A stretch of DNA of 8,797 bases, from contig CAAEEO010000029.1 in assembly GCA_900754965.1 (NCBI GenBank), forward strand, positions 1-8,797. Reading direction: 5' to 3'. The position numbers and the translations under genes were made by a program. Source of the stretch: an uncultured Oscillospiraceae bacterium. GTDB taxonomy: Bacteria; Bacillota; Clostridia; Oscillospirales; Oscillospiraceae. The notes under the pieces were generated by a model. That model was not told the DNA's origin, searched no databases, and saw only the letters and a list, made by a program, of their open reading frames with translations. Below, piece after piece: positions 1-6,069 of this stretch (position 1 is its first letter; each line of letters opens with the position of its first letter).

Positions 1-11
1 AGCGGAATTGT

Positions 12-40
12 ATTTTAGCATATCGCATTCGGTTTGTCAA
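12..40 (-). promoter_or_regulatory. Sigma-A promoter P2 of tandem pair, firing off the left edge
   Basis: On the minus strand the -35 box TTGACA (40-35) and the -10 box TAAAAT (17-12) are separated by exactly 17 bases, which is close to the vegetative sigma-A consensus. Transcription would begin near position 5 and leave the window, so the gene served is not visible. It follows an A/T-rich stretch (AAAAAAGTGC) like the upstream elements of stable-RNA promoters. Together with P1 about 105 bases upstream it forms the tandem arrangement usual for rRNA or tRNA operons in Firmicutes; that target is an inference. Confidence 0.8.
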
Positions 41-56
41 GCACTTTTTTCGTAAG

Positions 57-109
57 GTTTTTCAAAGCTCGTCTTTGTCCTTATCTGTGCCTGTCCGCCT
101 CAGCGACAG
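57..109 (-). promoter_or_regulatory. Leader between tandem promoters, with hairpin and boxA-like motif
   Basis: The transcript from the upstream promoter would contain a short hairpin with arms CTGTC/GACAG (positions 109-91, 9-base loop). It is followed by GAGCTTTGAAAAAC (70-57), which resembles the boxA antitermination element of rRNA leaders (core CTTTGAAAA). A boxA-like motif supports an rRNA operon beyond the left edge. Its position between the two promoters, rather than after both, is not the classical layout, so the match may be chance. Confidence 0.35.
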
Positions 110-116
110 CTTGGTT

Positions 117-145
117 ATAATACAACGTTTTTCCCAATTTGTCAA
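117..145 (-). promoter_or_regulatory. Sigma-A promoter P1 of tandem pair
   Basis: On the minus strand TTGACA (145-140) is followed after 17 bases by TATTAT (122-117), an almost perfect vegetative promoter with a start expected near 110. It lies just downstream of the terminator that closes the preceding gene pair, so it opens a new transcription unit directed out of the left side of the window. No open reading frame of note follows before the edge, which fits a stable-RNA operon. Confidence 0.82.
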
Positions 146-160
146 CCCCTTTTCCCAATT
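129..160. repeat. Direct repeat around promoter P1
   Basis: The 11-base sequence AATTGGGAAAA (minus strand) occurs twice, at 160-150 and 139-129, with a 21-base period, i.e. about two helical turns. The second copy lies directly downstream of the -35 box of P1, within the promoter spacer. This could be a protein binding site or A-tract promoter DNA; no regulator is recognisable. Confidence 0.4.
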
Positions 161-165
161 TTTTC

Positions 166-213
166 AAAAAATTCCCGGAGGTCTGCGATTTTACAGTCGT
201 CAAACACTCCGGG
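166..213 (-). terminator. Intrinsic terminator after the FAH-family gene
   Basis: The minus strand forms a long hairpin: CCCGGAG (213-207) pairs with CTCCGGG (180-174), and the interior continues with GTTTG/CAGAC and CGA/TCG around an 8-base loop. It is followed by AA and a run of six T. It sits about 30 bases beyond the stop codon at 245-247 and closes the two-gene unit read from 1710. Confidence 0.88.
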
Positions 214-244
214 ATACCCATTTTACTTGGTTTTTGCTTTATTT

Positions 245-1120
245 TTACCGTACGGTATTTTCCAGAACACCGATTCCATCGATCTCACAGCGCACAACAT
301 CCCCCGGATTCATGCACTTATGCGGCTCGAAAGCCATCCCAACGCCGGAAGGCGTTCCCATGGCAATAATCGTTCCGGCCTTCAGTGTCATTCCCTGGGT
401 CAGCTCGCAAATCACTGTATCAATATTCGTGATCATCATATTGGTGTTGCTGTTCTGACGCAATTCTCCATTGACATAGGAACAAATTGCCCTCTCCGGC
501 AGCCATTCCAGGTCATCCCGCGCAACAATCCAGGGTCCAATCGGTGTAAATCCGTCCAGACTCTTGCCAAAGTACCACTGCTGATGCATAGTCTGCAAAT
601 TCCGTGCGCTGACATCGTTCAGAATCGTATAACCGAACACATAGTCCTTCGCCTGATCCAAAGGCACATTTTTTGCATCTTTTCCGATAATTACCGCCAA
701 TTCCACTTCATAGTCCAGGCGTTCCACAATGTCAAAATGTCCCTCTATGTATCCGAAAGGATCCACTGCCTCTGCAACGCGTTTTCCAAAATAGATCGTA
801 TCCGTCTTGGAAGCATCATAAGCAACCGTGGATTTTTCTGTCTCGTCCCGATGCTCCTGATAGTTTGTCCCCAGGCACATCACATCCTGTTCCGGGTATT
901 TAATAGGCGCAAGGAGCTTGCACGCGGAAAAGGCGTCTCCATCCGCAGCGTCTACTTTTGCCAGCAGATCGCCAGGGATTTCTCCCCCCATCTCCCGGAT
1001 CAATGCCACCATATCCTTGGCCGCATATCCCAGTTTACTGACAGGCACGACTTTTTCGGCATCTGTTCCGATGATACCGACTTTTTCCTGCCCATCACAT
1101 ACATACGTCAGCAGTTTCAT
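245..1120 (-). CDS. Fumarylacetoacetate hydrolase family protein
   Basis: This 291-residue protein belongs to the FAH superfamily of metal-dependent hydrolases, decarboxylases and hydratases that act on C-C bonds next to keto groups (for example fumarylpyruvate hydrolase or 2-oxohept-3-enedioate hydratase). An N-terminal cap of about 75 residues precedes the catalytic fold. Visible family marks are GTNYQEH (84-90), the acidic metal ligands Glu138 and Glu140 in DYEVE, Asp169 in LNDVSAR, and the GTPSGVG loop (255-261). The true substrate cannot be told from sequence. It starts at ATG 1120, with AGGAGG six bases upstream (1132-1127) lying inside the end of the preceding gene. The start overlaps the preceding TGA by four bases (ATGA), so translation is probably coupled. 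A strong terminator follows. The family assignment is secure; the reaction is not. Confidence 0.92.
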   Translation of the reverse strand: MKLLTYVCDGQEKVGIIGTDAEKVVPVSKLGYAAKDMVALIREMGGEIPGDLLAKVDAADGDAFSACKLLAPIKYPEQDVMCLGTNYQEHRDETEKSTVAYDASKTDTIYFGKRVAEAVDPFGYIEGHFDIVERLDYEVELAVIIGKDAKNVPLDQAKDYVFGYTILNDVSARNLQTMHQQWYFGKSLDGFTPIGPWIVARDDLEWLPERAICSYVNGELRQNSNTNMMITNIDTVICELTQGMTLKAGTIIAMGTPSGVGMAFEPHKCMNPGDVVRCEIDGIGVLENTVR

Positions 1121-1710
1121 TTCTTACCTCCTGATTTTCCCAATATTTTAAAATCACCCACAATGGGTAATTTGTCCATACGACCCCGCAGGGCATTGTG
1201 CATCCCTTTTATGATTCCATATACAGTAAAAATGTTGCCAAACATACTGATCAAACCGCCAAACGGTAAAAAGACAGCAATGTTACACAAAATAAAGAGC
1301 AATAAAATCCCAAGCGACTGATTTGCGTGAAAACGGACATAGGTCGAATGTGGATGGGCAATCAACGGCAAAAGCACCAGTGGGCCAAGATACCCCAATG
1401 CGGCGAATAAGTTCTGATCTCCAGTCGAATCCTCAGCCTGAGAACCAAAATCCTCATATGCCCGTTCATCCATATCCCCCGACCACGACTGGGTATCATA
1501 GCGCCACTGGGTCGTTTTCCCGGACTCTGTATTCGCCTGTTTCTGCCGATGAGACCGTTCCGCTGCCGTCTTTGCAGCAGAGGCCCCTTGATACGCTTTC
1601 TTCTCGTAAGCCTGCGAACTTTCTTCAGCATTGAACTTCGGTCTGCCGCAAGCCGGGCAGGTCCGGGAGGCATCCGGAATATATGATCCACACATGGGGC
1701 AATAGCTCAT
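1117..1710 (-). CDS. Zinc-ribbon membrane protein with DUF4870/Tic20-like domain
   Basis: From ATG 1710 the protein has 197 residues. AGAAGG lies just upstream of this ATG, whereas an open frame that reaches further (to 1797) has no ribosome binding site and would run through the promoter. Residues 4-21 form a four-cysteine zinc ribbon (CPMC and CPAC). A polar, Gln/Ser-rich linker runs to about residue 100, followed by three hydrophobic segments (about 101-118, 132-150 and 151-168). The motif YVRFHANQSL (124-133) is characteristic of the small DUF4870/Tic20-like membrane family. Function is unknown; the protein probably sits in the cytoplasmic membrane with the zinc ribbon in the cytoplasm. 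It is the first gene of a two-gene unit with the FAH-family enzyme, whose start overlaps its stop. No biochemical link between the two is evident. Confidence 0.82.
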   Translation of the reverse strand: MSYCPMCGSYIPDASRTCPACGRPKFNAEESSQAYEKKAYQGASAAKTAAERSHRQKQANTESGKTTQWRYDTQSWSGDMDERAYEDFGSQAEDSTGDQNLFAALGYLGPLVLLPLIAHPHSTYVRFHANQSLGILLLFILCNIAVFLPFGGLISMFGNIFTVYGIIKGMHNALRGRMDKLPIVGDFKILGKSGGKK

Positions 1711-1739
1711 AGGAACACCTTCTCTCTTCATATAGAAAA

Positions 1740-1768
1740 AGTATACCATCATCCCATCAACTTTGCAA
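1740..1768 (-). promoter_or_regulatory. Sigma-A promoter for the zinc-ribbon/FAH unit
   Basis: On the minus strand TTGCAA (1768-1763) and TATACT (1745-1740) are separated by 17 bases, giving a start near 1733 and a short untranslated leader before ATG 1710. It lies in the 79-base gap between the sleB stop and the zinc-ribbon start, so the pair can be transcribed independently of sleB. Confidence 0.75.
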
Positions 1769-1785
1769 CAAGTTCCGCTTGATGC
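1765..1785. repeat. Inverted repeat just past the sleB stop, overlapping a -35 box
   Basis: GCATCAAG and CTTGTTGC (minus strand) form 8-base arms with one mismatch around a 5-base loop. The hairpin begins 5 bases after the sleB stop codon and its distal arm overlaps the -35 box of the next promoter. No T-run follows, so it is not a standard intrinsic terminator. It could be a weak terminator, a 3' stabilising hairpin, or an operator. Confidence 0.4.
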
Positions 1786-1789
1786 AAAA

Positions 1790-2455
1790 TCACGCACAAA
1801 AACGATGTTTTCCGATCGTCAGAATATGCGGACGAGACCAGATCCATTTGCTGGTAGCTGTCACAGGATTGAAATAATAAATTGCTCCCCCGGTGGGGTC
1901 TGCCCCGGCCATGGCCTCCCGCGCCGCCCGGTAGGCACTGTCCGCTACCGGCTGTTCAAATTGTCCATCCTGCAGGCAGCTGAATGCCCCCGCCTGATAG
2001 ATTACCCCGGAAATCGTGTTTGGAAACGAGGGATGATCCACGCGGTTCAGTACCACCGCGCCAACAGCCACCTGACCCATGTACGGCTCTCCTCTGGCCT
2101 CAGCAGAAATCAGCCGGGCAAGCAGCTGCAGATCTCCAGACGCCGCGCCTGAGCGATCTGAGACGCCCAGAGCAGCCAGCGTGGCCGGGCCCACTTTTCC
2201 ATCTGCCGTCAGTCCGTTCTTCCGCTGAAACTTCTTCACAGCCGTCTCAGTGCCACTTCCGAACACCCCGTCCACTTCCCCGGAGTAATATCCCCATTCT
2301 TTCAGCCGCGTCTGAATCTCGGTCACCTTCTGTCCACTGGAACCTTTTTGATAGGTGGCCGCACTTACGGACTGTGCGATCAGGATAACCGCTATATTCA
2401 CGGCGAACAGCACTGCCAAACTCAGGCAGATCCCCCGCTTATTACGAAAAAACAT
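1790..2455 (-). CDS. sleB: Spore cortex-lytic enzyme SleB-type cell wall hydrolase
   Basis: The 221-residue protein is predicted to cleave the spore cortex peptidoglycan during germination (lytic transglycosylase activity in characterised SleB). It has an N-terminal signal peptide or anchor (1-33, ending SVSA before ATY), a PG_binding_1 domain (about 36-97, with the typical VDGVFGSGTETAVKKFQ core) and a Hydrolase_2/SleB catalytic domain (about 113-220). The block LISAEARGEPYMGQVAVGAV contains Glu119, the expected catalytic acid. Length and order match the family. I chose ATG 2455 because GAGGGAG (2471-2465) is correctly spaced 9 bases ahead; a GTG at 2473 would use bases inside that site as codons. 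No ypeB partner is adjacent, unlike in Bacillus. Its ribosome binding site lies in the terminator hairpin that ends thrS. A non-spore cell wall hydrolase of the same family is the alternative. Confidence 0.9.
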   Translation of the reverse strand: MFFRNKRGICLSLAVLFAVNIAVILIAQSVSAATYQKGSSGQKVTEIQTRLKEWGYYSGEVDGVFGSGTETAVKKFQRKNGLTADGKVGPATLAALGVSDRSGAASGDLQLLARLISAEARGEPYMGQVAVGAVVLNRVDHPSFPNTISGVIYQAGAFSCLQDGQFEQPVADSAYRAAREAMAGADPTGGAIYYFNPVTATSKWIWSRPHILTIGKHRFCA

Positions 2456-2456
2456 C

Positions 2457-2508
2457 AAAAAAGACTCCCTCACTCTATCGTTACCAATAGTGTTTGAGGA
2501 AGTCTTTT
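2457..2508 (-). terminator. Intrinsic terminator after thrS, masking the sleB ribosome binding site
   Basis: The minus strand forms an imperfect long hairpin: AAAAGACT (2508-2501) pairs with AGTCTTTT, then TCCTCA with TGAGGG (one G-T pair), and after a 2-base bulge C.CTAT with ATAG.G, around a loop of about 8 bases. The 3' arm runs directly into six T. It follows the thrS stop (2546) by about 37 bases. The 3' arm contains GAGGGAG, the ribosome binding site of sleB, so any read-through mRNA would hide that site. Confidence 0.8.
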
Positions 2509-2545
2509 GATTATGTCCGGCAAAAACTGTCAGACAAACAGATCG

Positions 2546-4294
2546 TTACTCCGTAATTTTTTTGGTCTCCACTTCGTCCTGAACCCGGGCAATGAAGTCT
2601 TCCAGACTCATCACGCCCATGTCCCCGCCGGAACGGGTACGGACAGAAATGTTGCCGGCCTCTGCCTCTTTGTCACCCACGACCAACATATAGGGAATCT
2701 TCTGCATCTGGGCCTCACGAATCTTGTAGCCAATCTTCTCGTTCCGCAGATCGGTTTCCACCCGGATGTTCAGTTTATCCAGTTTTTCGGCAATGGAAAC
2801 AGCGTAATCGTTGGTACGGTCGGTGATAGGCAGAACCTTCACCTGCACCGGTGCCAGCCACACGGGGAAGGCGCCGCCGAAGTGCTCGGTGATCACGCCG
2901 ATGAAACGCTCGATGGAACCCAGCACCACACGATGGATCATCACCGGGCGATGTTTCTGACCGTCCTCACCGGTGTATTCCAGTTCGAACCGCTCAGGCA
3001 GCTGGCTGTCCAGCTGAATGGTGCCGCACTGCCAGGTCCGACCCAGAGAATCTGCCAGATGGAAGTCCAGTTTCGGGCCATAGAACGCACCGTCGCCTTC
3101 GTTGATCACGAAGTCTTTGCCCATATCGATAATTGCGTTCTTCAGGATTTCCTGGTTCTGTTCCCACTCTTCCACGGTGCCGATATGGTCTTCCGGCATA
3201 GTGGACAGTTCGATGGTGTAAGACAGACCGAAGGTGGAGTACACTTCATCGAACAGGCGGACGGTCTCCTGAATTACATCTTTCATCTGATCCCGTGTCA
3301 TGAACACATGGGCATCATCCTGGTTAAAGCAGCGTACCCGGAACAGGCCGTGCAGTGCGCCGGACAATTCATGCCGATGAACCAGACCGATCTCTCCCAC
3401 ACGCATGGGCAGTTCCCGGTAAGAATGGGGCTCGCTGGCATATACCAACATACCGCCGGGGCAGTTCATAGGTTTGATGGCATAATCCTCTTCGTCAATG
3501 ACGGTGGTGTACATATTCTGTTTGTAGTGATCCCAGTGGCCGGAACGCTCCCACAGCTGACGGTTCAGAATGATGGGCGTGGAAATTTCCACATAGCCGT
3601 ATTTTTTATGAACCTGACGCCAGTAATCCAGCAGCAGATTTTTCAGCACCATACCTTTCGGCAGGAAGAAGGGGAATCCGGGGCCTTCCTCGGTGAGCAT
3701 GAACAGGCCCAGTTCCTTGCCCAATTTCCGGTGATCGCGCTTTTTCGCCTCTTCGATCATCCGCAGATGCTCTTCCAGTTCGGTTTTGGAGGGGAAACTG
3801 GTACCGTAAATGCGCTGGAGCATCTTCCGATTGGAATCGCCGCGCCAGTATGCGCCGGTCACATTCATCAGCTTGATGCCGTTGCCCTTCACACGACCGG
3901 TGCTGTCCAGGTGAGGACCTGCACACAGATCGGTGAACTCGCCCTGCTTATAGAAACTGATGATTGCATCCTCAGGCAGATCATTGATCAGTTCCACTTT
4001 GTACGGCTCGCCCTGCTCCTCCATCAGTTTCAGAGCCTCTGCCCGGGGCAGTTCGAAACGCTCGATCTTCAGTTTCTCCTTGCAGATCTTCCGCATTTCC
4101 CCTTCCAGCTGCTCCAGAATTTCCGGCGTGAAGGTCGTCTCGCAGTCAATGTCGTAGTAGAAACCGTCGTCAATGGCCGGGCCAATGGCGAGTTTTGCAT
4201 CCGGATACAGGCGTTTGATAGCCTGCGCCAGGATATGGCTGGTAGAATGGCGATACATATCGCGGTACTCTTTGTTTTCGAATGTGTAATCCAT
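2546..4294 (-). CDS. thrS: Threonyl-tRNA synthetase lacking the N-terminal TGS domain
   Basis: This enzyme charges tRNA-Thr with threonine in the cytoplasm and proofreads mischarged Ser-tRNA-Thr. The 582-residue protein begins almost at once with the editing domain: HSTSH (16-20) and CAGPH (124-128) provide the His/Cys editing site, and GAYWRGD is at 147-153. The class II catalytic core holds PMNCPGG (275-281), motif 2 around RVRCFNQDD (319-327) and motif 3 around 459-474. Zinc ligands Cys278, His329 and His454 match the spacing in the E. coli enzyme. The anticodon-binding domain occupies about 480-582. Compared with the usual form of about 640 residues, roughly 57 N-terminal residues, i.e. 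the TGS domain, are missing. ATG 4294 is the start: the frame extends only to a TTG at 4342 inside the T-box terminator's T-run, so no TGS-coding room exists. Expression is controlled by the T-box leader. Confidence 0.96.
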   Translation of the reverse strand: MDYTFENKEYRDMYRHSTSHILAQAIKRLYPDAKLAIGPAIDDGFYYDIDCETTFTPEILEQLEGEMRKICKEKLKIERFELPRAEALKLMEEQGEPYKVELINDLPEDAIISFYKQGEFTDLCAGPHLDSTGRVKGNGIKLMNVTGAYWRGDSNRKMLQRIYGTSFPSKTELEEHLRMIEEAKKRDHRKLGKELGLFMLTEEGPGFPFFLPKGMVLKNLLLDYWRQVHKKYGYVEISTPIILNRQLWERSGHWDHYKQNMYTTVIDEEDYAIKPMNCPGGMLVYASEPHSYRELPMRVGEIGLVHRHELSGALHGLFRVRCFNQDDAHVFMTRDQMKDVIQETVRLFDEVYSTFGLSYTIELSTMPEDHIGTVEEWEQNQEILKNAIIDMGKDFVINEGDGAFYGPKLDFHLADSLGRTWQCGTIQLDSQLPERFELEYTGEDGQKHRPVMIHRVVLGSIERFIGVITEHFGGAFPVWLAPVQVKVLPITDRTNDYAVSIAEKLDKLNIRVETDLRNEKIGYKIREAQMQKIPYMLVVGDKEAEAGNISVRTRSGGDMGVMSLEDFIARVQDEVETKKITE

Positions 4295-4340
4295 ATTGCA
4301 GCACTCTCTTTCACAGAATTGATTAGACTTGCTTAAAATC

Positions 4341-4372
4341 AAAAAAGCACCCCCGGAATACCAGGGGTGCTT
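4341..4372 (-). terminator. Regulated terminator of the T-box leader
   Basis: AAGCACCCC (4372-4364) pairs with GGGGTGCTT (4353-4345), and the stem can extend inward (TGG/CCG) around a small loop. A run of six T ends at 4341. It is the default-off structure of the T-box switch and stops transcription before thrS unless uncharged tRNA-Thr stabilises the competing antiterminator. Confidence 0.92.
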
Positions 4373-4579
4373 GATGACACGGTTCCACCCTGAGCTTTCA
4401 CTCAGCGACGGGATATCGGCCGTCAGCCGGGCGCGCCTACTGATTGCTGTTCGGACGCCTGCTCCGGAGGGGTAGTTTTCTGCAGTTCCACCTTCCCGAC
4501 TTCCACCTCATGTCAGGCTCTCTGTGCGGTATTCACTGCAAACTTTCTCCATCTGCGCATTTTCTATAGTTAAAATAAC
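4341..4579 (-). promoter_or_regulatory. T-box riboswitch (threonine-type) leader of thrS
   Basis: The leader between the promoter and thrS has T-box hallmarks. The T-box sequence AGGGTGGAACCGTG is at 4391-4378 and the terminator hairpin at 4372-4341. Upstream, AGAGAGCC (4524-4517) and GGTGGAAG follow the AG-box/GNUG layout of Stem I, and GGAG...CTCC can close its base. The antiterminator can form by pairing AGGG (4391-4388) with CCCT in the 5' arm of the terminator. The UGGA bulge would pair with an uncharged tRNA ending UCCA. Two adjacent threonine codons, ACT (4476-4474) and ACC (4473-4471), lie on the 3' side of Stem I. ACT, followed by a purine, is the better specifier candidate. Low charged tRNA-Thr should favour read-through into thrS. 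Confidence 0.92.
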
Positions 4580-4585
4580 AGGTGT

Positions 4586-4614
4586 ATCATAGCACTGCCA
4601 TTTTCAAATGTCAA
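4586..4614 (-). promoter_or_regulatory. Consensus sigma-A promoter of thrS
   Basis: TTGACA (4614-4609), a 17-base spacer and TATGAT (4591-4586) on the minus strand give a nearly perfect vegetative promoter. The start is expected near 4579, about 190 bases before the T-box motif, which leaves the right length for a full T-box leader. Control of thrS is therefore mainly at the terminator rather than at initiation. Confidence 0.9.
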
Positions 4615-4663
4615 GTGCCCATTCAGCTCTGGCAGAAACTCCCTTGTATTCACCGATACGGTC

Positions 4664-4691
4664 AAACAGGCGTTTCTTTCCCCGTCTGTTT
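4664..4691. repeat. Inverted repeat at the ychF stop codon
   Basis: AAACAGACG and CGCCTGTTT (minus strand) form 9-base arms with one mismatch around a 10-base A/G-rich loop, overlapping the ychF TAA (4692-4690). No T-run follows, so it is not a canonical terminator. It may stabilise the ychF mRNA 3' end or act as a weak terminator ahead of the thrS promoter. Confidence 0.35.
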
Positions 4692-5784
4692 ACACATTGA
4701 AACGGAACAGGGTCACATCGCCGTCCTGCATCACATATTCCTTGCCTTCGGAACGAACCAGACCTTTCTCCTTGGCTGCATTCATACTGCCACAAGCTTT
4801 CAGATCATCAAAGGCTACAATCTCTGCCCGGATAAAGCCCCGTTCAAAGTCCGTATGGATCTTTCCGGCAGCCTGCGGTGCTTTCGTGCCTCTCTTGATT
4901 GTCCAGGCCCGGCACTCATCCGGCCCGCAAGTCAGGAAACTGATCAGTCCCAACAGCGCATAGGAACATTTGATCATTCGATCCAGACCGGATTCCGTCA
5001 TTCCCAGCTCCGTCAAAAACAGTTCCCGTTCCTCCGGTTCCAAAGATGCCAGCTCCTCTTCGGTCTTGGCACAGATCGGCAGCACCTGGGCATTTTCCTG
5101 CGCAGCGATCTCTTCCACAGTATGATAGTAGGCATTGTTGGCATAATCCGCCACACCATCTTCATCCATATTGGCCGCATAGATAATGGGTTTGAGTGTC
5201 AGCAGATCACTGGTGCGAATCAGTTCCATGTCCTCCTCGCTGCAATCAAAGCTGCGGGCAGACCGGCCGTTGTTCAGATGCTCCAACAGGTCTTTGAACA
5301 CTTCGGCCTCGTGCTGGAATTTCTTGTCTCCGCCCTTGGCCGCCTTACCGGCCTTATCGATACGGCGCGCCACCATTTCTGCGTCAGCCATAATCAGTTC
5401 CAGGTCGATGGTTTCAATGTCCCGTTTCGGGTCTGTGGAGCCATCCACATGGATCACATTCTCATCGTCAAAGCAGCGGACCACATGCACAATAGCGTCC
5501 GTGGAGCGAATGTTATCCAAAAACTTGTTGCCCAAACCTTCGCCCTTCGACGCGCCTTTTACCAAACCTGCAATATCCACAAACTCGATTACAGCAGGGG
5601 TGAATTTTTTCGGCTGATACATTTCCGCCAGGAAATCCAAGCGCTCGTCAGGCACCGTCACCATGCCCACATTGGGCTCGATGGTGCAGAACGGATAGTT
5701 TGCCGACTCTGCTCCGGCGTTAGTAATGGCATTGAACAATGTGGATTTTCCCACATTGGGCAGGCCAACAATTCCTAATTTCAT
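4690..5784 (-). CDS. ychF: Ribosome-associated ATPase YchF (OLA1 family)
   Basis: The 364-residue protein is a full-length YchF, an Obg-like P-loop NTPase that prefers ATP and binds ribosomes; it has been linked to stress responses and translation of leaderless mRNA in other bacteria. The G1 loop GLPNVGKS is at 7-14 and the switch region DIAGLVKGASKGEGLGNKF at 70-88, with the hydrophobic residue replacing the catalytic Gln that marks the HAS-GTPase group. The altered G4 motif NMDE (205-208), instead of NKxD, explains ATP preference. The central helical insertion spans about 120-195 and the C-terminal TGS domain about 280-364, with the conserved segment CRAWTIKRGTKAPQAAGKIH. ATG 5784 is preceded by AAAGGAG at an 11-base distance. 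The gene stands alone between its own long leader and the thrS promoter. Confidence 0.97.
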   Translation of the reverse strand: MKLGIVGLPNVGKSTLFNAITNAGAESANYPFCTIEPNVGMVTVPDERLDFLAEMYQPKKFTPAVIEFVDIAGLVKGASKGEGLGNKFLDNIRSTDAIVHVVRCFDDENVIHVDGSTDPKRDIETIDLELIMADAEMVARRIDKAGKAAKGGDKKFQHEAEVFKDLLEHLNNGRSARSFDCSEEDMELIRTSDLLTLKPIIYAANMDEDGVADYANNAYYHTVEEIAAQENAQVLPICAKTEEELASLEPEERELFLTELGMTESGLDRMIKCSYALLGLISFLTCGPDECRAWTIKRGTKAPQAAGKIHTDFERGFIRAEIVAFDDLKACGSMNAAKEKGLVRSEGKEYVMQDGDVTLFRFNV

Positions 5785-6062
5785 ATTGCTCTATTCTCCT
5801 TTAAAAAAGCCTTGATTTATAAGGGTTTCCGGGTTTTTGCCGATGAGAGTTACACCAATTTTACACCAATTTTCACACCAATTTTTCAAAAAAATGTGGT
5901 TTCAAAGCACCCGCACACAACAAAAGATTTCACTTCTGCGGCGCACGAATCTGTGCATAACTCGACTTCCGCCGGAAAGCGCCTTTCTCTCATGCTTTTC
6001 ATTTTATTTTTCCATCCAGTGAACAGTTCTCCAGCCAAAAGCGTAGAAATCAGCTCGTCATG
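5785..6062 (-). other. Long 5' leader of ychF, no confident gene
   Basis: Between the promoter at 6070-6098 and ATG 5784 lie about 280 bases without a convincing gene. Seen on the minus strand are a short possible frame (from ATG 5999 to a TGA near 5886, 38 codons with four Cys, weak ribosome binding site), a run of seven T after a weak 6-bp stem (around 5885-5915), the triple GGTGTAA repeat (5850-5883), and AAACCCTTATAAATCAAGG just before the ychF ribosome binding site, which can form a small imperfect hairpin. None matches a riboswitch class I can name. Confidence 0.5.
5850..5883. repeat. Three tandem copies of TTACACCAATT
   Basis: On the plus strand TTACACCAATT occurs at 5850-5860 and 5861-5871 without a gap, and a third copy with one inserted base (TTCACACCAATT) follows at 5872-5883. 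The 11-12 base period is about one helical turn. The array lies 65-100 bases upstream of ychF. It could be a protein binding array or a slippage-prone repeat; no known operator is recognised. Confidence 0.7.
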
Positions 6063-6069
6063 ACTTATT

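Noticed and set aside
116..121. TATAAT on the plus strand
   Set aside because: No -35 box lies 16-18 bases upstream and no plus-strand gene follows; it arises as part of the minus-strand -10 box TATTAT and its flank.
227..1321. 364-codon open frame on the plus strand
   Set aside because: Antisense of the FAH-family gene and part of the zinc-ribbon gene, whose motifs are clear on the minus strand.
2507..4336. 609-codon open frame on the plus strand
   Set aside because: It is the exact antisense of thrS, composition-driven (His/Gln-rich), with no family resemblance or ribosome binding site.
4295..4342. N-terminal extension of ThrRS from a TTG at 4342
   Set aside because: It would start in the T-run of the T-box terminator, adds residues unrelated to a TGS domain, and the ATG at 4294 is the normal beginning of the editing domain.
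4582..5778. 398-codon open frame on the plus strand
   Set aside because: Antisense of ychF and of the thrS promoter region; no recognisable domain.
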